Shown piece after piece: positions 42,915-49,898 of a stretch of 49,898 nt of DNA; within the stretch, counting starts at the first letter, position 1, and each line of letters opens with the position of its first letter. This stretch comes from Ilumatobacteraceae bacterium (GTDB lineage Bacteria; Actinomycetota; Acidimicrobiia; Acidimicrobiales; Ilumatobacteraceae): contig JAKMEY010000057.1 in the NCBI GenBank assembly GCA_022425725.1, forward strand, positions 1 through 49,898, given 5' to 3'. The notes beneath the pieces are model-generated. The model made no database searches and was not told the origin of the DNA. It saw nothing but the letters and a program-made list of their open reading frames with translations. Position numbers and translations under genes: made by a program.

Positions 42915-43343
42915 ATGCAAAAGATCTTGAACGCCCGTATTTCTCTGCTCGTGTTGGGTCTCATGATGACTCTTCTAGGGCTAGGCAACCTTGTGGGAGC
43001 TGAAGATTGGGCAAAAGACCAGTGGACCGGCGCTCAAGGACGTGAGCTCGATATTGCAACAAGCGTCGAGTTGGCGTGGGGCACCAAAATTGTCACGGTA
43101 GGGCTGACGATCTTGATTCTCAGTTTCATCTTGAGCGGGGTAGCGAGGGCACGATTCGGCGTCATTGCGATTGTGCTCTTTGTGGCCGGAGAGATCTTCA
43201 CTGTGAGTTCGCTCTCAGCGAAGGGCTACGGCGAAGATGCATCGATCCCGGTGCTGTTCATTATCGTTCCACTGTTGATCACCCTGTGGGCATTGGTGTC
43301 ATGTGCAACCGGCTGGAACGAGAAATCCGCCGAAGGCACCTGA
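42915..43343 (+). CDS. four-helix membrane protein of unknown function
   Basis: This 142-residue integral membrane protein has four hydrophobic segments (about residues 8-28, 58-78, 83-103 and 114-132) and short loops. A loop of about 30 mostly polar residues (GAEDWAKDQWTGAQGRELD) lies between the first two helices. I recognise no family. ATG at 42915 is chosen over a TTG four codons upstream because GGGGA lies six bases before it. It stands alone between a tRNA and a small downstream operon. Confidence 0.75.
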   Translation: MQKILNARISLLVLGLMMTLLGLGNLVGAEDWAKDQWTGAQGRELDIATSVELAWGTKIVTVGLTILILSFILSGVARARFGVIAIVLFVAGEIFTVSSLSAKGYGEDASIPVLFIIVPLLITLWALVSCATGWNEKSAEGT

Positions 43344-43415
43344 AGCAACGCATCGACTGCACTCTCAGTGCTGCGAACAGCTGAGATCAGACTCAGGCGA
43401 CGCATGAGATTGGCT

Positions 43416-43437
43416 TCGGCCGTCAATCGGCCGTCAA
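43416..43437. repeat. tandem 11-bp direct repeat
   Basis: TCGGCCGTCAA occurs twice without a gap, 46 bp before the 49-residue gene. It could be a regulator site or simple slippage. Confidence 0.6.
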
Positions 43438-43482
43438 AAGAGTATTGAGCATTCGACAAGTTCTCTCAGGCAGACTGTGGCT

Positions 43483-43632
43483 ATGCGTTTTGCTCGTCGA
43501 ATCGTTTCGGCACTCATCATGACGATTGCTGCTGCTGGCGCCATCAGAGTGAAGGGTCGGGGAGGAACTCCGCCGCGCCACGGCGGGTGGCGACCGGTTC
43601 GCATTCCTCCAGATGACGGTGGCGCTGAATGA
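43483..43632 (+). CDS. 49-residue membrane-type small protein
   Basis: This short gene starts at ATG 43483 and ends in TGA at 43630-43632, which overlaps the ATG of the next gene (ATGA). The product has a basic N-terminus (MRFARR), a hydrophobic helix (IVSALIMTIAAAGAI) and a C-terminal tail rich in glycine, arginine and proline. The tight stop/start overlap with a real gene is the main evidence that it is translated. I recognise no family. It could be a small membrane protein or a leader that couples translation of the downstream enzyme. Confidence 0.5.
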   Translation: MRFARRIVSALIMTIAAAGAIRVKGRGGTPPRHGGWRPVRIPPDDGGAE

Positions 43633-44555
43633 CAGTCTGGCTCGCCGGCGCTGGTGTCGTCGCCCACCGACTTTCACAGCTCTGCGGTGACGACCAATTG
43701 AGCCCGTTTGATCCGCGACGCGACCCGTTCCCAGAACTCGCAGCAGGTGACATCGTTGTCCTTGCGATTCCTGGGCGCCATCGAGGACTCGTCGAACAGA
43801 TTGGTCGCCACGGGGCGTCAGTCATCACCCTTGCTGACGATCTCGATGACACTCAGCAACTATTTGACTTGGGCACATTATTCTCCTCGAATGATGCTGC
43901 ACTCGTGGTTGGAGCCGGCATGTCTCCCGGCCTTTCCGGGCTCCTCGCCAGACATCTCTCATCCCGCCTACATCGAGTAGATGAACTTCATGTTGCGATG
44001 CATGGCGCCGCCGGTCCGGCGTGTGCGCGAGTCCACCATCGTTCATTGAGTGGTCGGTCACCTGGCTACATCGACGGTGAATGGAAAGAGTTTCACGGCG
44101 GATCAGGCCGTGAGTTGTGCTGGTTTCCTGAACCTGTCGGAGCGGTCGACTGCTACCGAGCTGAGTCTCCACTCCCGATCTTGTTACACCGAGCATTTCC
44201 TGAAGCCCAACGTATTTCGTCACGCCGATCTGCCACCCGACGTGACCGTCTCACCGCTCGTCTTCCAATGTTGCGGCCACCACATGCTGAAGGTGGGGTG
44301 GGAGCGCTTCGCGTGGAGGTTCGAGGAGCATCACCCGATGGCGCCCGCGAAACATATGTGATGGGCGTCGCAGAACTTGTTGGATCGGTTGCGGCGGCCG
44401 TCATCGCAGCAATGATCACCGAGCTTGAGAGTTCTGGTCTGGCCACTGGCCTCGTGATTCCGGGGGTAACCGACCTACCCACCAACCGGCTGTTACATCA
44501 CATCCAAGAGCACGGAATCAGGATTCAAGAATTTACCGGTCAGCCGTCAGACTGA
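43629..44555 (+). CDS. saccharopine dehydrogenase-like NAD(P)-binding protein
   Basis: This 308-residue protein has an N-terminal dinucleotide-binding fold: VWLAGAGVVAHRLSQL, then GDIVVLAIPGRH and SVITLADDLDD. A second part contains GAGMSPGLSGLLARHL and a pattern (LHVAMHGAAGPACARVHHRS) that recalls saccharopine-dehydrogenase relatives. The catalytic substrate is unknown, and the assignment to that clan is tentative. Its 3' end overlaps the convergent DUF1003 gene by 16 bp. Confidence 0.6.
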   Translation: MTVWLAGAGVVAHRLSQLCGDDQLSPFDPRRDPFPELAAGDIVVLAIPGRHRGLVEQIGRHGASVITLADDLDDTQQLFDLGTLFSSNDAALVVGAGMSPGLSGLLARHLSSRLHRVDELHVAMHGAAGPACARVHHRSLSGRSPGYIDGEWKEFHGGSGRELCWFPEPVGAVDCYRAESPLPILLHRAFPEAQRISSRRSATRRDRLTARLPMLRPPHAEGGVGALRVEVRGASPDGARETYVMGVAELVGSVAAAVIAAMITELESSGLATGLVIPGVTDLPTNRLLHHIQEHGIRIQEFTGQPSD

Positions 44556-45070
44556 ACCGAATCGTGATGAGCCTGCTCATCGCTATTTCCCAATTGGGCT
44601 TCAAGTCGTTCAATTGCAGACGTTAAACCGGCAAGTTGTTCACGCAACTCTTCGCCGGTCACGACGTCGGCGAGTGCGAGACGTACACCGGCAATTTCTC
44701 TCGCGAGGAATTCCGTGTCGGCCTGAGTGCGTTCAGCAACCTGGCGATCAAGTTCAGCGGCCGCACGATCACGACGTTCTTGACGATTCTGCGCAAGCAA
44801 AATGAGTGGAGCGGCATACGACGCCTGTAGCGACAGCACCAACGTCAACAGAACAAGACCACGGCCCCACGGGTCAAACTGCCAGTCGGCGGGCGGCAAA
44901 ATATTGAAGAGTAACCAGACGATGATGACGATCGTTTGCCACACGAGGTAGCGAGCGGTGCCGAGCAACATTGCGATTGACTCACTGAACTTGCCAAAGG
45001 CGTCGGCGTCATACGACACGTCGAGCCGGCGGCGACGGCGCGGCTGAGAGAGATCGTTACGGCGCTTCAT
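44540..45070 (-). CDS. DUF1003 membrane protein
   Basis: This 176-residue protein has the DUF1003 signature: FGKFSESIAMLLGTARYLVWQT, two membrane helices, and PLILLAQNRQERRDR after the second. A C-terminal coiled coil of about 70 residues follows. In actinobacteria it is encoded with an MgtE-N/CBS protein, as here: its ATG overlaps the upstream stop (ATGA at 45067-45070). The pair is thought to serve magnesium homeostasis, but this is not established. Confidence 0.88.
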   Translation of the reverse strand: MKRRNDLSQPRRRRRLDVSYDADAFGKFSESIAMLLGTARYLVWQTIVIIVWLLFNILPPADWQFDPWGRGLVLLTLVLSLQASYAAPLILLAQNRQERRDRAAAELDRQVAERTQADTEFLAREIAGVRLALADVVTGEELREQLAGLTSAIERLEAQLGNSDEQAHHDSVQSDG

Positions 45071-46317
45071 GGCGTCACCATCGGTTGAACTGGGGTGGTG
45101 CGTCGACGCTGACGTGAACGCCAGTCAACTCCGAGCAGTCGGTCGACAACGTCGTCCACCGCAATTGCACCCAGCAGGCGTCCGGCCTCATCGAGGACCG
45201 GAAGTGCCATCAGGTTGTAATGGGCGAACTGTTCATGAACCTCTTGTTCGGGAGCATCAGGTGTGGTCGTCGGAATATTTCGAAGACAACGACCGAGCGC
45301 CATGCTCGGTGGCTCTCGCAGCAGGCGCTGCGCGTAGACAACACCGAGATAGCGGCCTGTCGGCGGCATGAATGGCCCCTGACAAATAAAGACTTGGCTT
45401 GCGACCGCCTGCGACCAGTTCGGATCACGTAATTGTGCAAGCGCTTCAGCGACAGTGTCATCTGGCCCAAGAATGATGACGTCCGGCGTCATCAGACCAC
45501 CCGCGGTGCGCTCGTCGTAGGAGAGCAACCGAGTGAGCACCTCAGCGTCTTCGTCATCCATCGCTTCAAGGACAGCCTCGCGCTGTTGGTCAGGCATCTC
45601 GCCGAGCAAGTCGGTGAGGTCGTCGTATTCCATTTCTTCCAACACGCCGACAAGACGGTCAAGGTCGAGACCTTCAATGAGGCGAAGCTGTTCGTCTTCA
45701 GGTAACTCTTCGAGCAAGTCGGCAAGACGCTCGTCGTCCATTGCTTCTGCTAACTGCCGACGCTGAGATTGCGGAAGGGCGCGCACCACGACAGCAACAT
45801 CGGAGGGGTGCATATCTCGAAGACGAGCTGCTTCTGCCGCCATTGCGGTGTGCGCGGCAAAGAGTTGCTGCACCTCTCGCCAGTCAACAAGTCGATAGCT
45901 CGGTCGTGGCTTCAGTACGTGCCGGCGAACGAGTCGAACTGTCGACACCTCCCACCAGTCGCTTACATCGTCAGATTTATGTTCGAGACCGACATCACTG
46001 ACAGATTCCCCCGATGCGATCGACTGGTCGATGATCTCCGCCCCAATGAGGGTTTCGCCAGCACGACGACGGAATGGGTGAAGGTCAACGTCCCATGAGC
46101 GCAACTGAGCGCCGCCGCCATCAAGTTCGCCAATCCGAGCCCAATTCACGAAAATTCGACGGCGTTGACTGTTCGCGACAAAGCCAACGACACGTGGAGC
46201 CTTACCTGGGCGTCCAGGTACGACAACAATGTCTTCAATACGACCGATCTGCGCGCCACCCGCGTCAAGAAGCGGAAGCCGCGTCACTCGGAAGGCATAA
46301 ATCACATCGCCCGCCAT
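45067..46317 (-). CDS. PRC-barrel/MgtE-N/CBS protein without channel domain
   Basis: The 416-residue protein starts with a PRC-barrel-like module (residues 1-80), followed by a second barrel-like part and the MgtE intracellular N-domain, visible as helical repeats such as ELPEDEQLRLIEGLDLDRLV and LLGEMPDQQREAVLEAM. Two CBS motifs follow (TAGGLMTPDVIILGPDDTVAEAL and the ALPVLDEAGRLLGAIAVDDV region). The membrane channel of the MgtE magnesium transporter is absent. So this is the sensor half alone, coupled to a DUF1003 membrane protein that could be its partner. ATG at 46317 lies 26 bp after the molybdoenzyme gene on the same strand. Confidence 0.88.
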   Translation of the reverse strand: MAGDVIYAFRVTRLPLLDAGGAQIGRIEDIVVVPGRPGKAPRVVGFVANSQRRRIFVNWARIGELDGGGAQLRSWDVDLHPFRRRAGETLIGAEIIDQSIASGESVSDVGLEHKSDDVSDWWEVSTVRLVRRHVLKPRPSYRLVDWREVQQLFAAHTAMAAEAARLRDMHPSDVAVVVRALPQSQRRQLAEAMDDERLADLLEELPEDEQLRLIEGLDLDRLVGVLEEMEYDDLTDLLGEMPDQQREAVLEAMDDEDAEVLTRLLSYDERTAGGLMTPDVIILGPDDTVAEALAQLRDPNWSQAVASQVFICQGPFMPPTGRYLGVVYAQRLLREPPSMALGRCLRNIPTTTPDAPEQEVHEQFAHYNLMALPVLDEAGRLLGAIAVDDVVDRLLGVDWRSRQRRRTTPVQPMVTP

Positions 46318-46343
46318 GGGCGCAGGTTACCCCTGTTTGGGGC

Positions 46344-48419
46344 TTAGAGCCTTGACACCTCAACCAACGTGTCATAGAACGCAACGCCGCCACCCCAGTC
46401 GGTGAGGGTGTCGCTGGTGAGACTATTTGCGACGCTGCCATCTCGGTGATGCTGTTCCCACCACCCCCATGGAACGACGACGACACCTGGACGCACCTTC
46501 GAGGAGATGCGAACGGGCAGTTCAAGAGAACCACGATCATTGAAGACACGCACTCGGTCTCCCTCGCTGAGAGACCGTGCGACAGCATCGTGTTCATCGA
46601 TCTCAATGAACGGGCCGTCTTCGGCTCCGCCATGGGTGTCCATGTGGCTGTAGCCAGAATTCAAAAATCGAAGATGACGTTTTGACGTCATGAGCTGCAG
46701 CGGGAATCGATCGTGCAGTGGGCCACCAGGCCCTTCCTGTGGGGCAACGAAATCAGGCAGACGGGGTTGTCCCATTGCTTCTAGTCGTTCACTGACGAAC
46801 TCAACCCGACCAGACGTGGTTGCAAACTCGCCTGCGCCGAATGGCCGACCATCTTCTGGGTATGGCACTCGTACATGGTGTTGAGCTCGCAATTCATCGA
46901 GATCAACATTCACCAAGATGTCGCGCAGCATCGTGAGATCGTCATCGAACAGCGATGGTTCGGTAAGACCCATCGCCGCGGAGAGCCGACGGAAAAACTC
47001 TGGGTTTGACACCGACTCGCCGAGCGGGTCGATCGCGGGCTCGTTCCAGCCGAGATAGAGATGCCCCCACGATGGGGTGATGTCGGCTGACTCGATTTGT
47101 GTCGTTGCCGGGAATACATAGTCGGCATATTTCGCCGTGTCGGTCATGAACTGTTCATGAACGATGGTGAGGAGGTCATCGCGGACCATCCCTCGTTTGA
47201 TGAGTTCAGCATTCGGCACACTCACCAACGGGTTCACGTTCCACATGATGATTGCATGCACGGGAGGATCAGTGTCGGTGAGAATTTCACCGAGCCGGCT
47301 CATATTCAGGGTGCGTGGCGATCGACCTGCAAGTAGATCAGGACGCGTGAGTGCAGCCTCGTCAATCATCGAGTCTTGCCACATGCCAACGCTGCGAGCA
47401 ATTCCGCCGCCGCGGTGCTTCCACGCACCGATGAGGGCAGGAAGGCAGGCGATGGTCCTGAAGAACATTCCGCCGTTTTCATGGTGCTCGGCACCAACGA
47501 GTGTTCGAATTACTGCTGGCCCGATCGTCGCGTAGTCACGAGCGAATCGTTCGATATCAGCGACACTGAGACCAGTGATCGCCGCCGCCCACTCCGGGGT
47601 GCGTGTCGCCACGTGCGTCGAGAGCTCATCAAAGCCAAGGGTGTGCTCGCTTACCCACTCATCATCAACAAGGTCGTCACGAGTGATGATGTGCATGACT
47701 GCGAGCATCAACGCAATGTCGGTCCCTGGAAGGGGCTGCAAGAAATAGTCGTCATCGCCGTCTGCAGCATCGGCGGTGATCGTCTTCACTGGATCAATCA
47801 CGACGAGGCGTGCCCCAGCTGCACGTGCTTTTTCAATCGTGGGCCACAGGTGGCGGTTGGTGAGGCGGGTGTTGGTTCCCCACAGCACGATGAGACGAGA
47901 ATGCTCGATTTCCATCGGGTCGAGACTTTTGCCGTTGCCATTGGTCATTGACAATCCGGCACCAACGGTGGGGCCACAGATATTTCTTAGGAGCCGACTC
48001 GCGCCGATGTGATTGAAGAAACGTGACGAGATGCCCTGCAGTGAGAGCACAGATTGATTACCGGCGTCACTAAATGGAAGGACACACTCACCTCCATGGG
48101 TGTTCACAAGATCGGTGAGGCGTTCACCTACGTCTCGAAGCGCAACTTCCCATGTCACTGGTTCGAACTCGCCGCTCCCTTTTGCTCCGACACGACGCAG
48201 CGGGGTGAGAATGCGATCGGGGTGGTACACCCGGTCGAGGAACCGGTTCACCTTCGGACATAGCTCACCGGCTGAGAATGGGTGGTCTTCGTCGCCACGC
48301 ATTCGCACTGCAACACCTTTGTCGTCGGTCTCAACAACCCAGCCGCAGGTGTCGGGGCAGTCGTGATGACACACCCCATGAACGGTGCGGGAGCCGGTTG
48401 GTCGTTCCGTGATCGACAT
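46344..48419 (-). CDS. molybdopterin-dependent oxidoreductase
   Basis: A 691-residue enzyme of the DMSO-reductase family, which uses bis-MGD molybdenum and an iron-sulfur cluster. The N-terminal cluster ligands are C-x3-C-x3-C in VCHHDCPDTCGW with the fourth in GELCPKVN. The MGD-binding domain follows (LIVLWGTNTRLTNRHLW, then VIDPVKT), and the molydopterin dinucleotide-binding domain ends the protein (QLMTSKRHLRFLNS, then VVVPWGWWEQHH). There is no twin-arginine signal, so it is probably cytoplasmic. ATG at 48419 is chosen because the sequence before it is not conserved. The substrate is unknown. Confidence 0.9.
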   Translation of the reverse strand: MSITERPTGSRTVHGVCHHDCPDTCGWVVETDDKGVAVRMRGDEDHPFSAGELCPKVNRFLDRVYHPDRILTPLRRVGAKGSGEFEPVTWEVALRDVGERLTDLVNTHGGECVLPFSDAGNQSVLSLQGISSRFFNHIGASRLLRNICGPTVGAGLSMTNGNGKSLDPMEIEHSRLIVLWGTNTRLTNRHLWPTIEKARAAGARLVVIDPVKTITADAADGDDDYFLQPLPGTDIALMLAVMHIITRDDLVDDEWVSEHTLGFDELSTHVATRTPEWAAAITGLSVADIERFARDYATIGPAVIRTLVGAEHHENGGMFFRTIACLPALIGAWKHRGGGIARSVGMWQDSMIDEAALTRPDLLAGRSPRTLNMSRLGEILTDTDPPVHAIIMWNVNPLVSVPNAELIKRGMVRDDLLTIVHEQFMTDTAKYADYVFPATTQIESADITPSWGHLYLGWNEPAIDPLGESVSNPEFFRRLSAAMGLTEPSLFDDDLTMLRDILVNVDLDELRAQHHVRVPYPEDGRPFGAGEFATTSGRVEFVSERLEAMGQPRLPDFVAPQEGPGGPLHDRFPLQLMTSKRHLRFLNSGYSHMDTHGGAEDGPFIEIDEHDAVARSLSEGDRVRVFNDRGSLELPVRISSKVRPGVVVVPWGWWEQHHRDGSVANSLTSDTLTDWGGGVAFYDTLVEVSRL

Positions 48420-48460
48420 GGGCTCATCGTAGACGAGCGATTGCCAGTACTGTCGAAGAG

Positions 48461-49777
48461 GTGGGAAACCCCCGTTCGTCAGTGGTGAGCAACTGGGCTC
48501 GTAATCAGCGGTGTGTTCCCGATGCTGTTCACCAGCCCGCTTCGACCAATGAGGTTGCACGCATCGTTCGTCAAGCACACGAGACGGGCCAGCGAGTGAA
48601 GGTCATTGGCGCAGGCCATTCCTTTACTGCGACTGCAATGACCGATGGTGTCATGTTGCGACTCGACAACATGACACAGATTCTCAGCGTCGACCGCGAA
48701 GCCGGTCAGGTGCACGTGCAAGCAGGCGCCACCCTTCACGACTTCTGTCGTGAACTTCATAACTATGGCCTTGCGCTACCCAACCTCGGTGATATTGACG
48801 TCCAGAGCATTGCGGGAGCGATATCGACCGCAACGCACGGCACAGGATCTGGCCTTGGCAATCTCGCTACCAACGTCGTTGCGATGACGTTGGTGAATGG
48901 GAAGGGCGAAATTGTCGAACTCAATGAAGGCGATCCCCGAATTTCGATGGCCGCTGTTGGCGTTGGTGCGCTCGGCGTCGTCTGTGAGGTTGTGTTGCAG
49001 TGCGTGCCGTCGTTCCGACTGCACGCTTACGAGACGATCGAGTATCTCGACGATCTCCTCGATGACATCCCGTCATTCGCAGAGAGCGCAGACCATGCAG
49101 AGTTTTTCTGGATGCCAGGAGCCCGTCGGTGCCAGGTGAAACGAAACCAGCGCACCACTGAAGACATCCAACGACCAGGGAAAGTCGCGTATTTTCGTGA
49201 CAAATATGTCGCGGAGAACCTCGCGTTTGGCACGGTGTGCCGTGTGGGACGGCGTTGGCCGAGCCTCGCGCCCCGCATTGCAAAACTGGTGTCGTCATCG
49301 GTGTCAGAGCGTGATCTCATCGATGATTCGTTCAGAGTGTTTGCGAGCCCTCGCCTCGTTCGGTTCGTCGAGATGGAATATGGCATTCCGCTCGAATGTC
49401 TGCCTGAGGCAGTTCAGCGAGTGCGAGAGGTGACGAAACACCTCAGCTTCCCCAGTCTGTTTCCAATCGAGGTCCGCGTTTCCGCCGCGGACGACATTGC
49501 GCTCTCCACCGGGTTTGGCCGGTTGAACGGTTGGGTTGCAGTTCACCAGTATGTCGGCGCACCGTATGAGTCATATTTTCAGCAAGTCGCCGACATCATG
49601 GATTCATACGGCGGGCGACCACATTGGGGAAAGATGCATTATCTCAATGCTGCGCAACTGTGCGAGAGGTATCCACGTTGGGGAGAGTTCCAAGAACTCC
49701 GAGTAGCACTTGACCCAGATGGCACCTTCCGCAACGAATACGTTGACCGTGTACTCGGCGTGCCCAACGCAAAGTGA
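48461..49777 (+). CDS. D-arabinono-1,4-lactone / L-gulono-1,4-lactone oxidase family
   Basis: This 438-residue flavoenzyme of the vanillyl-alcohol-oxidase type oxidises sugar lactones. The FAD domain shows KVIGAGHSFT with the histidine that often carries FAD covalently, and ISTATHGTGSGLGNLAT. The C-terminal ALO domain ends with the diagnostic HWGKMHYL and ends in FRNEYVDRVLG. The start is GTG at 48461, only 41 bp from the divergent molybdoenzyme ATG, so the two share a promoter region. Whether the product is a vitamin C-like compound or mannitol-type polyol oxidation cannot be told. Confidence 0.92.
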   Translation: MGNPRSSVVSNWARNQRCVPDAVHQPASTNEVARIVRQAHETGQRVKVIGAGHSFTATAMTDGVMLRLDNMTQILSVDREAGQVHVQAGATLHDFCRELHNYGLALPNLGDIDVQSIAGAISTATHGTGSGLGNLATNVVAMTLVNGKGEIVELNEGDPRISMAAVGVGALGVVCEVVLQCVPSFRLHAYETIEYLDDLLDDIPSFAESADHAEFFWMPGARRCQVKRNQRTTEDIQRPGKVAYFRDKYVAENLAFGTVCRVGRRWPSLAPRIAKLVSSSVSERDLIDDSFRVFASPRLVRFVEMEYGIPLECLPEAVQRVREVTKHLSFPSLFPIEVRVSAADDIALSTGFGRLNGWVAVHQYVGAPYESYFQQVADIMDSYGGRPHWGKMHYLNAAQLCERYPRWGEFQELRVALDPDGTFRNEYVDRVLGVPNAK

Positions 49778-49815
49778 TCGCGCGCTGACGCGCGCTGGTC
49801 GCGTAGGGTTTTCGC

Positions 49816-49898
49816 GTGGCGGAACGCCGACGAACCTCAACCTCTGATTTCGGCGCTGGCCGCCGAGAATCTCATGATGCGTCAGGGTTTTACGGTCG
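49816..49898 (+). CDS. start of a further gene, truncated by the window
   Basis: From GTG at 49816 the frame is open to the end of the window, giving 27 residues (AERRRTSTSDFGAGRRESHD and a little more). The words FGxGRRESHDASGFY recall the leader of actinobacterial site-specific DNA methyltransferases, but this is from memory and the fragment is too short to be sure. Confidence 0.4.
   Translation, partial: MAERRRTSTSDFGAGRRESHDASGFYG

Noticed and set aside
1-49898. CRISPR array, insertion sequence, prophage or toxin-antitoxin locus
   Set aside because: No regularly spaced repeats, transposase, integrase or paired toxin genes were found; the content is chromosome core.

Overview
The window reads as the replication-origin region of an actinobacterial chromosome, most likely from the class Acidimicrobiia or a near relative. 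This rests on gene order and on families that are largely actinobacterial (DUF6049, DUF5318, DUF3566, a CwlM-type degenerate amidase, Jag/YidC/YidD next to rpmH). The arrangement pcnA - acetyltransferase - DUF6049 - kinase - ECF sigma - anti-sigma - trxB - trxA - cwlM | parB - parA - rsmG - jag - yidC - yidD - rnpA - rpmH | dnaA - dnaN - recF - DUF721 - (yqeY) - gyrB - gyrA - DUF3566 is essentially the Mycobacterium oriC neighbourhood, with a few informative differences. GC looks mid-50s percent by eye (not computed).

Layout. 0-9.4 kb: the 3' part of an acyl-CoA dehydrogenase, clpB under a HAIR-like operator, two AMP-forming ligases around engB, and a DrrAB-type ABC exporter. 9.4-12.9 kb, minus strand: rpsF-ssb-rpsR-rplI, a strong terminator, then dnaB with DnaA boxes upstream. 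13.0-16.2 kb, minus: a DUF192 lipoprotein, a DUF5318 zinc-ribbon protein and a PAS-PAS-GGDEF-EAL protein. 16.3-26.7 kb: pcnA (minus) and the divergent cell-envelope/redox cluster. 26.7-32 kb, minus: the parB...rpmH cluster, chained by start/stop overlaps. 31.97-33.9 kb: the origin, with DnaA boxes on both sides of dnaA. 33.9-42.6 kb, plus: dnaN to DUF3566, then tRNA-Ile(GAU) with a clear terminator. 42.9-49.9 kb: small membrane proteins, a saccharopine-dehydrogenase-like protein, a DUF1003 + MgtE-N/CBS pair, a molybdopterin oxidoreductase, an aldonolactone oxidase and the start of one more gene.

How the genes work together. The core makes and starts the replisome (DnaA, DnaB, DnaN, SSB, RecF, gyrase) and segregates the origin (ParA/ParB). 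It also inserts membrane proteins (YidC/YidD/Jag) and processes RNA (RnpA, PcnA, RsmG). The 17.7-26.7 kb cluster is an envelope-signalling set: kinase with extracytoplasmic sensor, ECF sigma, membrane anti-sigma, thioredoxin system and a CwlM-like amidase relative.

Most worth a second look: (1) two perfect palindromes with parS arms but a Noc-like CCCGGG core upstream of parA, while no canonical parS is visible; (2) loss of the MurJ half of the MurJ-kinase locus, leaving a kinase with intact catalytic residues; (3) a cwlM gene whose first peptidoglycan-binding repeat has no conventional start codon; (4) perfect DnaA boxes upstream of clpB, dnaB and parA and in an AT-rich island beside parB; (5) a bS18 with a long acidic tail. 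I saw no CRISPR array, insertion sequence, prophage or defence system; most of the window is conserved chromosome core.
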